From Oscillospiraceae bacterium (GTDB taxonomy: Bacteria; Bacillota; Clostridia; Oscillospirales; Ruminococcaceae), in assembly GCA_017559185.1 (NCBI GenBank), contig JAFYSU010000055.1, positions 1 to 64,000 of the forward strand: DNA of 64,000 bases, read 5' to 3'. The notes beneath the pieces are model-generated. The model was not told the DNA's origin, searched no databases, and was given only the letters and a program-made list of their open reading frames with translations. The position numbers and the translations under genes are program-made. This document shows, one piece after another, positions 15,681 through 24,868 of this stretch (positions are counted from its first letter, which is position 1; each line of letters starts with the position of its first letter).

Positions 15681-15956
15681 GTGTACAAATCAATAAAATG
15701 TGCTGTTTTTGTTCTTGCAATGTCTGTTTTTTGCGTTACAGCCTTGGCTGATGATTTTTACGGCTGCCAAGGATATAACAATGAAAGCTGCCGTTATCAA
15801 AACAACACTTCAAACTCATGCGCTTATGTACATACAGATTATTGCACAAATCCGCAGTTATGCCCTAAAATTGGCTACTGCATGAATGATAAACAACATC
15901 AACAAGGTAACCATAATACCCACAAAGCTCACAAAAACCACCATTGTTACAAATAA
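15681..15956 (+). CDS. Secreted Cys/His-rich small protein, 91 aa
   Basis: Starts at a GTG eight bases after AAAGGAG; an in-frame GTG nine bases earlier is too close to that site. Residues 1-23 are a signal peptide ending TALA, with cleavage probably before D24. The mature part of 68 residues has seven cysteines (29, 37, 47, 55, 61, 67, 89) and ends in a His-rich tail with six His from position 73. This composition suggests disulfide or metal binding (Cu, Zn or Ni) outside the membrane. I recognise no family. It has a near-consensus promoter of its own and a good terminator, so high expression is likely. It sits directly downstream of the TetR gene. Confidence 0.75.
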   Translation: MYKSIKCAVFVLAMSVFCVTALADDFYGCQGYNNESCRYQNNTSNSCAYVHTDYCTNPQLCPKIGYCMNDKQHQQGNHNTHKAHKNHHCYK

Positions 15957-15992
15957 AAAAATTGCAGCGAGTAACCGCTGCAATTTTTTTAT
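15955..15992. terminator. Bidirectional intrinsic terminator
   Basis: Perfect 15-base arms (15955-15969 and 15976-15990), seven A/T pairs followed by ATTGCAGCG-type pairing, enclose a six-base loop. It ends the rightward Cys/His gene and the leftward aminotransferase gene. Confidence 0.93.
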
Positions 15993-17273
15993 TTAAGCCA
16001 TCAGTTTTTCCACAGAAGCCAGTTTTACACACAAACAGAACAGTTCCATTGCTGTTTTCAGTTCATCTACCGGCGGATAAGACGGAGCAATACGGATATT
16101 GCTGTCGTGAGGGTCTTTTCCATATGGGAAGGTTGCACCTGCACCGGTCATTTTAACGCCTGCTTCCGAGCAAAGTGCCACTATGCGTTTTGCACAGCCG
16201 TCCATGCTGTCAAACGCTACAAAATAACCGCCCATCGGGTCATTCCAACGACCGATTTCCAAACCTTTAAGCTCTTTATCCAGTGTATTTTTTACAGTTT
16301 CGAACTTTGGCTGCAAAGCTTTTCCAAGCTTTTTCATGTGCTCAAGCATACCGTCATAGCTGCCGAAATATTTTACATGACGCAGCTGATTAATTTTGTC
16401 ATAACCAATAGCCTGTACACCTGCATGCTTTTTCATCAAAGCCATGTTGTTGTCAGACATACCCATAACAGCTACACCTGCCCCAGGGAAAGTTACCTTG
16501 GAGGTAGATGCGAATATGTAAACCATGTCCTGTGTACCGTTCTTTTCACATTCCTGCATAATGTCGAGCAGGACATCCTGCTTATCTTCATACAGGTCGT
16601 GTATAGCATAAGCATTATCCCAGAATATTCTGAAATCTTTAGCAGCAGGTTTGAGTGCTGCCATTCTTTTTACTGTTTCGTCGGAATATGTTGTACCCAA
16701 AGGATTGGAATACTTCGGAACACACCAAATACCTTTTACAGCAGGGTCTTTAACAGCCTCTTCAACAGCATCCATGTCAGGACCGCCTTCAACCATAGGA
16801 ATGGTTACAAGTTCAAAGCCGAAATGCTCGGTAATGCGGAAATGTCTGTCGTAACCCGGTGCAGGACACAAAAATTTGAGTTTTTCCTCTTTGCACCATG
16901 GGCGCTCGGAGCCATACGCACCATGAGTATACGCACGGCAAACAGCATCGTACATAAGTGTAAGGCTGGAGCTTCCTCCAACAAACACATTTTCGGGCTT
17001 AACACCAAGCAGCGGCGCAAACAACTCCTTCGCTTCGGTTATACCGTCAAGAACACCGTAGTTGCGAATATCGGTTCCATTTTTGGTTGTATACTCACCG
17101 TCTGCACCAATTACATCAAGCAGTTCCATGCAAAGGTCAAGCTGGCTTGGAGCAGGCTTTCCGCGGGACATATCCAAATTAAGTCCACGGCTTTTGTATT
17201 CGTTGTATTTTTCCAACAATTCCGCATGAAGCACTTTAAGTTCTTCTGCGGATAATTGATTGTAAGGTTTCAT
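15993..17273 (-). CDS. Aspartate aminotransferase, class Ic type
   Basis: PLP-dependent transaminase interconverting aspartate/2-oxoglutarate with oxaloacetate/glutamate, cytoplasmic. The 426-residue length fits the Ic subgroup (PF12897-like, once annotated MocR-type). The start was chosen at the ATG after CGGAGG. Visible features are the N-terminal substrate-binding MSRGKPAP, the phosphate-binding GGSSSLT loop, the PKYSNPLGTT and WDNAYAIHD (cofactor Asp/Tyr) motifs, and the Schiff-base lysine in ASTSKVTFPGAG. The C-terminal NIRIAPSYPP holds the substrate-carboxylate arginine. It lies downstream of asnS and could be co-transcribed with it, linking aspartate supply and Asn-tRNA charging; that link is inference. 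Confidence 0.93.
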   Translation of the reverse strand: MKPYNQLSAEELKVLHAELLEKYNEYKSRGLNLDMSRGKPAPSQLDLCMELLDVIGADGEYTTKNGTDIRNYGVLDGITEAKELFAPLLGVKPENVFVGGSSSLTLMYDAVCRAYTHGAYGSERPWCKEEKLKFLCPAPGYDRHFRITEHFGFELVTIPMVEGGPDMDAVEEAVKDPAVKGIWCVPKYSNPLGTTYSDETVKRMAALKPAAKDFRIFWDNAYAIHDLYEDKQDVLLDIMQECEKNGTQDMVYIFASTSKVTFPGAGVAVMGMSDNNMALMKKHAGVQAIGYDKINQLRHVKYFGSYDGMLEHMKKLGKALQPKFETVKNTLDKELKGLEIGRWNDPMGGYFVAFDSMDGCAKRIVALCSEAGVKMTGAGATFPYGKDPHDSNIRIAPSYPPVDELKTAMELFCLCVKLASVEKLMA

Positions 17274-17314
17274 GTTAAGTACCTCCGATATGTATTTGTT
17301 TAACCCCATATACA

Positions 17315-17355
17315 GCAAAGCACAGCTTAACCATTACGGAAAAACTGTGCAAAGC
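17315..17355. repeat. Inverted repeat between asnS and aminotransferase genes
   Basis: GCAAAGCACAG at 17315-17325 faces CTGTGCAAAGC at 17345-17355. Six inner pairs are perfect, an AAA/AAA mismatch follows, then two more pairs. There is no T tract, so it may be an mRNA hairpin rather than a terminator. Confidence 0.4.
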
Positions 17356-17371
17356 TATATTACAGGTTAGA

Positions 17372-18766
17372 TTAAAATTCTGCAGAACCTGTTGTGCGTG
17401 GGAATGGAATAACATCACGAATGTTGCCAATACCTGTTACATACATGATAAGGCGTTCAAATCCCAAACCAAATCCGGCATGACGAACACCGCCGTATCT
17501 GCGCAGGTCAAGGTACCAATCATAATCCTCATGCGGCAGACCAAGTTCTTCCATGCGTTTCATGAGTACATCCAAGCGTTCTTCACGCTGGCTACCGCCG
17601 ATAATTTCACCAACACCCGGAACAAGCAAGTCCATTGCTGCAACAGTTTTTCCATCATCGTTCATGCGCATGTAAAATGCTTTGATGTCTTTTGGATAAT
17701 CGGTAACAAATACCGGTTTTTTGAATATTTCTTCTGTAAGGTAACGCTCATGTTCTGTCTGAAGGTCAAGACCCCAGTAAACAGGGTAAGCAAATTCTTT
17801 GCCGGATTCTTCAAGCAGCTTGATAGCTTCTGTATAGGTAACATGTCCAAAATCAGCCGAAATCAAATCTGTCAAACGCTGGATAAGTCCTTTATCGTAG
17901 AAATCATTGAAGAACTTCATTTCTTCAGGACAGTTTTCCAAGAGATATTTAAGAACATATTTCAGCATAGCTGTTGCTGTTTCCATGTTGTCCTGCAAAT
18001 CTGCAAATGCCATTTCAGGTTCTATCATCCAAAACTCAGCCGCATGGCGCGCAGTGTTGGAATTTTCCGCACGGAATGTTGGACCAAAGGTGTAAACTTT
18101 GCCAAAAGCCATTGCCATACATTCTGCGGAAAGCTGACCGGAAACGGTAAGGTTAGTGGATTTACCAAAGAAATCCTGTGTGTAGTCAACTTCGCCTGCT
18201 TCATTCATTGGCGGTTCTTTTGGGTCAATTGTGGTTACGCGGAACATTTCCCCTGCACCTTCAGCGTCACTTCCGGTGATTATTGGTGTGTGTGCATAGG
18301 TAAAGCCGTTTTCATTAAAGAATTTGTGCAGCGCATAAGCCGCTACGGAACGAACACGGAATACCGCACTGTAGGTGTTGGTTCTTGGACGCAGATGTGC
18401 AATAGTTCTGAGGAACTCAAGACTATGGCGTTTTTTCTGAAGCGGATAGTCGGATGTGGAGACACCTTCTACCTCAATAGAAACTGCATGCAATTCAAAA
18501 GGCTGTTTTGCATTTGGGGTAATAATAACATTACCGCGTACAACCAAAGCTGCACCAACATTCTGTTTTGCAATATCTGCATAGTTTTCAACTTTATTTT
18601 CTTCAAATACAACCTGCAGGTTTCTGAAAGAAGAACCATCGTTCAGTTCAATAAATCCCAAGTTTTTATTAGCACGAATGGTTTTAACCCAACCGCATAC
18701 GGTGATTTCGCCATGAATATAATCGGCCACCGAAGAATACAATTTTTTAATCTCGATTCTTTGCAT
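17372..18766 (-). CDS. asnS: Asparaginyl-tRNA synthetase
   Basis: Class IIb synthetase charging tRNA-Asn with asparagine using ATP. The 464 residues comprise an OB-fold anticodon-binding domain (about 15-105, with [20 protein letters not shown]) and the class II catalytic core. Motif 2 is visible around [11 protein letters not shown] and motif 3 at the end in [23 protein letters not shown] and the flipping loop around [10 protein letters not shown] are typical of AsnS rather than AspS. It has its own TTGATA/TATAAT promoter. Two small hairpins may form in its leader, but no T-box is visible. Confidence 0.97.
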   Translation of the reverse strand: MQRIEIKKLYSSVADYIHGEITVCGWVKTIRANKNLGFIELNDGSSFRNLQVVFEENKVENYADIAKQNVGAALVVRGNVIITPNAKQPFELHAVSIEVEGVSTSDYPLQKKRHSLEFLRTIAHLRPRTNTYSAVFRVRSVAAYALHKFFNENGFTYAHTPIITGSDAEGAGEMFRVTTIDPKEPPMNEAGEVDYTQDFFGKSTNLTVSGQLSAECMAMAFGKVYTFGPTFRAENSNTARHAAEFWMIEPEMAFADLQDNMETATAMLKYVLKYLLENCPEEMKFFNDFYDKGLIQRLTDLISADFGHVTYTEAIKLLEESGKEFAYPVYWGLDLQTEHERYLTEEIFKKPVFVTDYPKDIKAFYMRMNDDGKTVAAMDLLVPGVGEIIGGSQREERLDVLMKRMEELGLPHEDYDWYLDLRRYGGVRHAGFGLGFERLIMYVTGIGNIRDVIPFPRTTGSAEF

Positions 18767-18843
18767 CGAACTTTCCCTCCGTATCCCTAACGCCCATAAT
18801 TATGCGTTTGGGGAAATTCTGACCATTCGGTCCATTACCTTTT

Positions 18844-18872
18844 ATTATATCAGTTAGGCGGCAGTCTATCAA
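18844..18872 (-). promoter_or_regulatory. SigA-type promoter of asnS
   Basis: Leftward TTGATA (18867-18872) and TATAAT (18844-18849) have an ideal 17-base spacer. They lie about 78 bases before the asnS start codon. Confidence 0.85.
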
Positions 18873-18900
18873 GAATTTTAACAAATAATTCAGCTTTTTA

Positions 18901-19776
18901 TCAAAATCCTCGTCTAAAGCCCTTACCAATAATTTCGCTTGTATTGGAAATAAGCATAAACGCACCCGGTTCACATTCGTGTACAAAGTTGCGCAGTCTT
19001 ATTGCTTGTGCGCGTGTCATTGCAGTCATAACAACAGTTTTTTCCTGATGAGTGTACGCACCCTCAGCCTTGTAAATTGTAGCGCTTCGTTTAAGCTCCT
19101 GAGTTATAAAATTGCATATAGGCTCCGGCTTGGTGCAGATTATATTAAAGTATTTGCACATATTAATGCTTTCAATAACATTGTCTATTACAAGTGATTT
19201 TGCAATAAGACCCAATATTGAAAACAAACCAGTTCTTACGCCAAACAAAAATGTACCTGCAACTGTAATAAATATATCCGACCAAAGCAAAGCACTGCCA
19301 ATGTTTATGCTTGTGTATTTTCTCATTATCATGGCAACAATATCGGTTCCGCCGCTGGAAGCACCAATATTAAACAATATAGCCGAACCTACCGCAGGCA
19401 GGAAAACCGCAAAAACCAATTCGAGCATTGGTTCGTCTGTAAGTGGTCCCGAAAGCGGAAAAACAACTTCCATTATACTCAATCCAAAGGACAAAACCGC
19501 ACTTGAAAATACTGTTTTCATTCCAAAATTTCTGCCGAAAAACACAAATCCCATAAGCAGCAGAAACATGTTTATAACAAAAGTTATTGTAGCCGGTGTT
19601 ATATTAAAAAGCTTGCTTATTATTACCGCCATACCGGTAACGCCGCCGAAAGAAAAGTTGTTTGGAAATTTAAAAAAGTATACACCCACCGCCAATATCA
19701 ATGTACTTACAGCAATTATAAAGTATTCAGCAACTATTTTTTTCCAACCGCTTAATTGTGACAAGCTTATCTTCAT
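18901..19776 (-). CDS. YitT family membrane protein
   Basis: Membrane protein of 291 residues with five or six hydrophobic segments (about 15-185, the YitT/DUF161 domain, motif NFSFGGVTGMAVIIS and GASSGGTDIVA). A cytoplasmic C-terminal DUF2179 domain (about 205-285, YTHQEKTVVMTAMTRAQA) resembles an ACT-like fold. The family is widespread in Firmicutes, often multicopy, and of unproven transport or regulatory role. GAGGG precedes the ATG. It is transcribed toward asnS; the asnS promoter lies just beyond its stop codon. Confidence 0.9.
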   Translation of the reverse strand: MKISLSQLSGWKKIVAEYFIIAVSTLILAVGVYFFKFPNNFSFGGVTGMAVIISKLFNITPATITFVINMFLLLMGFVFFGRNFGMKTVFSSAVLSFGLSIMEVVFPLSGPLTDEPMLELVFAVFLPAVGSAILFNIGASSGGTDIVAMIMRKYTSINIGSALLWSDIFITVAGTFLFGVRTGLFSILGLIAKSLVIDNVIESINMCKYFNIICTKPEPICNFITQELKRSATIYKAEGAYTHQEKTVVMTAMTRAQAIRLRNFVHECEPGAFMLISNTSEIIGKGFRRGF

Positions 19777-19814
19777 TACCCTCTACCCCTTTTGTACATA
19801 CAAAAACCATTTTT

Positions 19815-19864
19815 AAAAAACAAAACTGCCCCGAGCAGCTGTAAAAAACAGCATACTCAGGGCA
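19815..19864 (-). terminator. Terminator of the nucleoside transporter operon
   Basis: An imperfect stem pairs TGCCC(C)GAG and GCTGT at 19827-19842 with their complements up to 19864. Reading leftward a GTTTTGTTTTTT tract follows. Confidence 0.75.
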
Positions 19865-19905
19865 TAGATTATCACCTTTAAATAAATAAGTCAACAAAAA
19901 TTATA

Positions 19906-20859
19906 TCAGCGGCTGCCTTTGTCGTACGGAACACCTGCTGCACGAGGTGCCTGCGAATTTTTTGATGTAAAAGCAAGCACTATCAAGGTAGCTGCATACG
20001 GAATAATTTTGTATATTTCCGCAGGAATAGACAATGTTGAAAGCAGTGGTATTACCGAATAAGCCGAAGCTACAGTTTTCATAAGACCAAAGAAAAATGC
20101 CGCCAAAAGTATTCTTTGTGGCTTCCACTGACCGAATATCAATACAGCAAGTGCCAAAAATCCGTAACCCGCAACGGTAGCATTAAAATTGGTAGAGGTT
20201 GGTATTACAAAAATCAAACCGCCAATACCACCTAATGCACCCGATATCATAACTCCGGCGTAACGAATTTTATAAACATTTACACCTACCGAATCCGCTG
20301 CCTGAGGATGCTCACCACAAGCACGAAGTCTGAGACCAAATTTTGTTTTGTTTAATACAAAGGCTGATACTATTAAAATAGCAAATCCGATGTAGGTTGT
20401 AATGTAAGTATTCTTAAAGAAAATGTCCCCCAAAACGGGAATATCCCCCAAAAACGGAACTTTGCTTATATGGAACTGATTTTGGAACGGAACCTGCTGT
20501 GTTTGATATATGGAACGAGCAACACAAATTGCAAACGCAGGAGCAAACATATTTATTGCTGTACCGCTTATTACCTGATCGGCTTTCATATTAACAGATG
20601 CATAAGCATGAGCCAGTGATACTATAACACCGGCAGCTGTTGCTGTGAGCAGTGCAGCTATCAAAATAGGCTGACCGGGCAAAACACCTTGAAAAAGGTT
20701 TATTACCACTATCCCCGAAAATGCACCTATTACCATTATCCCCTCAAGCGCAACATTTACTACGCCGCTTCTTTCGGAAAACATACCGCCCAATGCTACT
20801 ACAAGCAGCGGAATGGAGAAAAACATTGTTTGCTGAACAATAAAGTATAAAGTATTCAA
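19906..20859 (-). CDS. Nucleoside-type ABC transporter permease (NupQ-like)
   Basis: Second membrane subunit of a BMP-type nucleoside importer. Its 317 residues form about eight to ten hydrophobic segments with the family motif SGVVNVALEGIMVIGAFSG near the N-terminus and FGLRLRACGEHPQAADSVG (the coupling EAA-like loop) near 175-193. The start is a TTG nine bases after AAAGGAGG; the ribosome site lies in the end of the preceding permease gene. The order ATPase - permease - permease matches Bacillus nupO-nupP-nupQ. The operon also contains deoC, so deoxynucleosides are probable cargo. Confidence 0.92.
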   Translation of the reverse strand: MNTLYFIVQQTMFFSIPLLVVALGGMFSERSGVVNVALEGIMVIGAFSGIVVINLFQGVLPGQPILIAALLTATAAGVIVSLAHAYASVNMKADQVISGTAINMFAPAFAICVARSIYQTQQVPFQNQFHISKVPFLGDIPVLGDIFFKNTYITTYIGFAILIVSAFVLNKTKFGLRLRACGEHPQAADSVGVNVYKIRYAGVMISGALGGIGGLIFVIPTSTNFNATVAGYGFLALAVLIFGQWKPQRILLAAFFFGLMKTVASAYSVIPLLSTLSIPAEIYKIIPYAATLIVLAFTSKNSQAPRAAGVPYDKGSR

Positions 20860-20860
20860 A

Positions 20861-21967
20861 TTATTTTTCCTCCTTTCCTTTTGCCAAACGCATTATGAAA
20901 CCTTTCATAAGCAGTGCAAATGCACTAAAGTAAATTATTACGGAAATAATAACCTCTATTACCTGTGGTGCAAAGTTGTAAAGCTGCATATTAAATCCGC
21001 CTACATTAAGATAAGCGATAAATATACCCGAAATAACAACACCTATTGGATGATTTAAGCCAAGCAGCGCAACAGGAATACCGTTAAAACCCTCCGCAGC
21101 AAGAACATCCAATACTTCAATGGATTTTCCCGAACCCGCAAGGTAAAGCAGTGCTCCGCCAAGCCCCGACAATGCACCTGCTATCATCATGGAAAGCACT
21201 ATGCTTCTTTTTTCGTTTATGCCTGCGTAACGGCTTGCTTCTCTGTTATATCCGCACGCCTTAAGCTCAAAACCAAATGTAGTTTTTTCAAGAATAATGT
21301 AAACTATTATTCCTGCAAGCACCGCAACCAAAATCCCTGCATTAACACTGGATGTGCTGTAACCTGTCTTGAATATCGAATCCAAACCCATTTTAGGCGA
21401 CACAGCAGTTTTGGCTACTGCCATGGACTGATTTTTTCTTACATCAAACACAAAATTCTTAACAAGAAGATTTACCATGTACATACCAATGTAGTTCATC
21501 ATTATACAGGAAATAACCTCGTTAACATTGCAGTAAGCCTTTAAAACACCGGGAAGCACAGCCCAAAACGCGCCTACAAGCGTAGCCATGAACAATGCAA
21601 AAAGCCAGTGGGAAACACCTGTCAAACTTTGAACCTTAACACCAACAAAAACAGCTGCAAATGCACCTGTTATAAACTGCCCTGATGCACCAATGTTAAA
21701 CAAACCTGTTTTATTGGCAAATGCAACAGAAAGTCCTGTCATAATTATTGGTGTTGCAAAATACAATACCTGACCAAGATTTTTCATATCGCTTAATCCG
21801 CCAAAAAGAATAGCCTTAAATCCATAAACAGCTTGTGATGGATTTGTAAGAAGAAGTATTACAAGACCAAACAAAAGCCCAACGAGTACAGCCATTACAG
21901 AAGCTGAAAAACTTCCAAAGCTTTCTGTTGCCAAAAGAGAGCATTTTTTGTTGTGTTCTTTTTTCAT
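20861..21967 (-). CDS. Nucleoside-type ABC transporter permease (NupP-like)
   Basis: First permease subunit, 368 residues. A hydrophilic N-terminus of about 20 residues precedes about ten hydrophobic segments. Family motifs are the FANKTGLFNIGASGQFITGA segment and the cytoplasmic coupling loop GFELKACGYNREASRYAGI. Its ATG shares one base with the stop codon of the ATPase gene (TAATG), so the two are translationally coupled. With the second permease it would form the membrane pore for ribo- or deoxyribonucleosides. Assignment to nucleosides rather than simple sugars rests on the BMP lipoprotein and deoC upstream. Confidence 0.92.
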   Translation of the reverse strand: MKKEHNKKCSLLATESFGSFSASVMAVLVGLLFGLVILLLTNPSQAVYGFKAILFGGLSDMKNLGQVLYFATPIIMTGLSVAFANKTGLFNIGASGQFITGAFAAVFVGVKVQSLTGVSHWLFALFMATLVGAFWAVLPGVLKAYCNVNEVISCIMMNYIGMYMVNLLVKNFVFDVRKNQSMAVAKTAVSPKMGLDSIFKTGYSTSSVNAGILVAVLAGIIVYIILEKTTFGFELKACGYNREASRYAGINEKRSIVLSMMIAGALSGLGGALLYLAGSGKSIEVLDVLAAEGFNGIPVALLGLNHPIGVVISGIFIAYLNVGGFNMQLYNFAPQVIEVIISVIIYFSAFALLMKGFIMRLAKGKEEK

Positions 21968-23490
21968 TACTGCTCCCTCCTTTTCGAACCGGACATATAA
22001 AGTCCCAATTCCTGTGCATTTGCTTCATCTGCCGGTATATCGGCAACCAATTCACCTTCATAAATAACCAAAATTCTGTCGCTTACATTAAGAACTTCGT
22101 CCAGTTCAAGCGAAACAAGCAAAACTGCCTTTCCTGAATCACGATGCTCTACAATTTTTTTGTGAATATATTCATTTGCGCCAACATCAAGTCCGCGTGT
22201 CGGCTGTACTGCAATGAGCAAGTCCGGATTACGGTCTATTTCTCGGGCAATTATTGCTTTTTGCTGATTACCGCCCGACATACTGCGGACAACGGTTTTT
22301 TCTCCCATACCGCTTCTTACATCATATTGAGAAATAAGACCTTTTGCATATTCCTTAATGCTGTCGAACCTTAAAAAACCAAACTTTTGGAAGCGCGGTT
22401 CAAAATAGCTTTGCAGCACCATGTTTTCTTCCACGGTATATTCCAAAACCAAACCGTGTTTATGACGGTCTTCGGGAATATGCCCAATCCCCGACAAGGT
22501 TCTGCGGCGAATAGGCATTTTTGTTATATCTTTACCGTTAAGAATAATTTTACCCTGAATACTGTCCTTCAAGCCTGTAATTGCTTCCACAAGCTCAGTT
22601 TGACCGTTGCCGTCAATGCCGGCAATACAAACTATTTCACCTGCTCTTACTTCAAACAAGACATTATTTACAGAATTTTTACCTTCCGTTCTTCCTTTTA
22701 CGCTAAGATTTTCCACTTTAAGAACAGGGTTGCCCGGATTGGATTTTTCCTTTTCTACCTGAAGCTTTACCTTTCTTCCTACCATCATTTCGGAAAGCTG
22801 TTCCTTGTCGGCATCGGCAACATTTACTGTTGCAATTGTTTGCCCTTTTCTTAAAACGGTACAGCGGTCCGCAACGCTTTTAATCTCATTAAGCTTATGT
22901 GTAATAAACAAAATGGATTTTCCTTCATCTGCAAGATTGCGCATAATGTTAATCAGCTCATCTATTTCCTGAGGGGTTAAAACCGCTGTTGGTTCGTCCA
23001 AAATTAAAATTTCATTGTCACGGTAGAGCATCTTTAAAATTTCAACTCTTTGCTGCATACCAACGGTAATATCTTGAATATAAGCATCGGGGTCTATCAT
23101 TAAGCCGTACATTTCGCTAAGCTTAAGCACCTTTTCACGCGCAGCAGACATTTCCAGCTTACCGTATTTGGTATCCTCTACGCCCAAAATAATATTTTCA
23201 AGCACAGTAAAGTTATGCACCAGCTTAAAGTGCTGATGCACCATTCCTATTCCCAAACGGTTTGCGTCGTTTGGATTGGTGATTTTTACTTCCTGTCCGT
23301 TTTTGCGAATAACACCTTTATCGGGCTGGTACATACCAAAAAGTATGCTCATAAGGGTGGATTTTCCTGCCCCGTTTTCGCCCAAAAGCGCATGAATTTC
23401 GCCTTTTTTTAATTGTACAGTAACATTATCATTTGCTTTAATACCGGGGAATTCTTTTGTTATCCCAAGCATTTCAATGATATACTCCAT
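21967..23490 (-). CDS. Nucleoside-type ABC transporter ATP-binding protein (NupO-like)
   Basis: Cytoplasmic ATPase with two nucleotide-binding domains in one chain of 507 residues. The N-terminal domain has the Walker A GENGAGKST and Walker B EILILDEPTAVL. The C-terminal domain has a degenerate Walker A region (IAGIDGNGQTEL) and the signature VRSMSGGNQQKAIIARE. This two-domain layout is shared by sugar and BMP-type importers. The start was set at the second of two tandem ATGs, seven bases after GGGAG. It follows the BMP lipoprotein gene after a hairpin and overlaps the next permease gene. Confidence 0.93.
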   Translation of the reverse strand: MEYIIEMLGITKEFPGIKANDNVTVQLKKGEIHALLGENGAGKSTLMSILFGMYQPDKGVIRKNGQEVKITNPNDANRLGIGMVHQHFKLVHNFTVLENIILGVEDTKYGKLEMSAAREKVLKLSEMYGLMIDPDAYIQDITVGMQQRVEILKMLYRDNEILILDEPTAVLTPQEIDELINIMRNLADEGKSILFITHKLNEIKSVADRCTVLRKGQTIATVNVADADKEQLSEMMVGRKVKLQVEKEKSNPGNPVLKVENLSVKGRTEGKNSVNNVLFEVRAGEIVCIAGIDGNGQTELVEAITGLKDSIQGKIILNGKDITKMPIRRRTLSGIGHIPEDRHKHGLVLEYTVEENMVLQSYFEPRFQKFGFLRFDSIKEYAKGLISQYDVRSGMGEKTVVRSMSGGNQQKAIIAREIDRNPDLLIAVQPTRGLDVGANEYIHKKIVEHRDSGKAVLLVSLELDEVLNVSDRILVIYEGELVADIPADEANAQELGLYMSGSKRREQ

Positions 23491-23601
23491 CATTTCGCTC
23501 CCATTCTGCCGCAAGGCCTTTATACCGAATATTCGGCTGCTTTGAAAAGCTGTCGATTTATCGGCAAGCTTTCAAAAAAGTCGTATATCCATGACCGAAA
23601 A

Positions 23602-23641
23602 TTAAGGGAGAAAGACACGACCATCGTTCTCTCTCCCTTAA
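23602..23641 (-). terminator. Intercistronic hairpin after the BMP lipoprotein gene
   Basis: Fourteen-base arms (23602-23615 and 23628-23641) match at 13 positions. Only a short TTTT follows in the leftward direction. This is likely a leaky terminator or RNA-stabilising stem keeping the binding protein more abundant than the transporter subunits. Confidence 0.7.
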
Positions 23642-23654
23642 CATCAATAATAAA

Positions 23655-24788
23655 TTATTTGATTTCGGTGAGTTTTACTATGGAAACAGGAATATCGGAC
23701 AGGCTGATAGGATTGCCGTCTTTGTCCGCATCTTTAATCATGCTGCTTGCAATACCGTTTTCATCGGATGCCAATGCATTGAATACAGCATTATAATCGT
23801 CCTGTGTAAAGTTTGTAAGTTTGGAGGTTTCGTTTGGAAGAGCAACACCGTTGTTTTCAGCGCTGAATACCAATGCCTGACCGCCTGGGAACTGACCTTC
23901 ACTGTATTTCTTTACAACATCGTATACGGAAGCCTGTATACCTTTCATTGCAGAGGTGATAACTGTTTCGGATTCGCTGGACTGGTCAACATCAACACCG
24001 ATAACTTTACCGTTAGACTGTGCAGCTGCTGCCATTACGGAGTTACCAACAGCACCGCCGCAAGCGAAGATAACTTCTGTACCGTTCTGATACCAAGAAG
24101 CAGCCAGAGTCTGTGCTTCAGGAGTAGCAGAAAAACCGCCTGTGTAGTGGTAATTCATCTGTACTTCGGAAATGCCAAGTTCTGCTGCTGCAGCTTCCGC
24201 GCCCTGTACGAAACCGTAGCCAAAACGAACTACGGCAGGAACTGCCATACCACCCATAAAGCCAAGTTTTGTGTAGCCTTCTTTTACAGCCGCATAACCA
24301 GCAAGGAAGCCAGCCTGTTCTTCGGCATAGGTAATGCTTACGGTATTATCGGCAATTTTGAACTCTGTACCATTGTTTGGAGTACCGTCAATAAGAACAA
24401 ATTTTACATCCGGGTACTGTTCCTGTGCAATAAAAATAGGTTCTTCATACAAAAATCCCGGTGTGACAATCAGTTTAGCTCCGCCTTTAACTGCAAGCTC
24501 GATAGAAGCCAAATAAGAGTCGGTGGATTTTTCAACAGGTTTGTAGTATTTGTGGCTGATACCTGCTTCTTCCGCAAATTTTTTCAAGCCTTCCCAAGAA
24601 CCCTGATTGAAGGATTTGTCGTCGATTGTGCCGACATCTGTAATGAGTGCCAGTTCATAAGTACCGTCTTCGGAAGCTGCTGTGCCTTCCTGTGGTGCTG
24701 TATCTTCAGCGCCGCCTGCACTTCCGCCGCATGCCACAAGCGACAATGTCATTGCTGCCGCCATAAGCATAGCCAATAATTTTTTCAT
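23655..24788 (-). CDS. BMP family nucleoside-binding lipoprotein
   Basis: Extracellular substrate-binding lipoprotein of a nucleoside ABC importer, 377 residues. The start at MKKLLAM is supported by AAAGGAGG; a longer reading adds 49 residues without signal character. The signal peptide ends at the lipobox LVAC, giving a lipidated cysteine at 20, followed by a Gly/Ala/Glu-rich linker. The mature domain shows BMP/PnrA features: ALITDVGTIDDKSFNQGSWE near its start, then GTPNNGTEF, YAEEQAGFLAGYAA and VIGVDVDQS. In purine-binding PnrA the corresponding Asp and Phe contact the nucleoside. Transcribed after deoC. Confidence 0.95.
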   Translation of the reverse strand: MKKLLAMLMAAAMTLSLVACGGSAGGAEDTAPQEGTAASEDGTYELALITDVGTIDDKSFNQGSWEGLKKFAEEAGISHKYYKPVEKSTDSYLASIELAVKGGAKLIVTPGFLYEEPIFIAQEQYPDVKFVLIDGTPNNGTEFKIADNTVSITYAEEQAGFLAGYAAVKEGYTKLGFMGGMAVPAVVRFGYGFVQGAEAAAAELGISEVQMNYHYTGGFSATPEAQTLAASWYQNGTEVIFACGGAVGNSVMAAAAQSNGKVIGVDVDQSSESETVITSAMKGIQASVYDVVKKYSEGQFPGGQALVFSAENNGVALPNETSKLTNFTQDDYNAVFNALASDENGIASSMIKDADKDGNPISLSDIPVSIVKLTEIK

Positions 24789-24868
24789 GTTTTCTTTCCT
24801 CCTTTGAGTGGATGTAAAATTACAATCCTTTTCTTTATCTAATTTCGGAAAAACCGAAACAGATATAC

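Noticed and set aside
16107-17255. Long rightward open frame (382 codons) opposite the aminotransferase
   Set aside because: The leftward aminotransferase is certain from its PLP motifs; the opposing frame is non-coding in character.
17480-18790. Long rightward open frame (436 codons) opposite asnS
   Set aside because: AsnS on the other strand has class II motifs and a promoter. The opposing frame has no domain signal and an unlikely amino-acid composition.
18747-18986. 79-codon leftward frame between YitT gene and asnS
   Set aside because: It overlaps the YitT C-terminus in another frame and contains the asnS promoter; no family resemblance.
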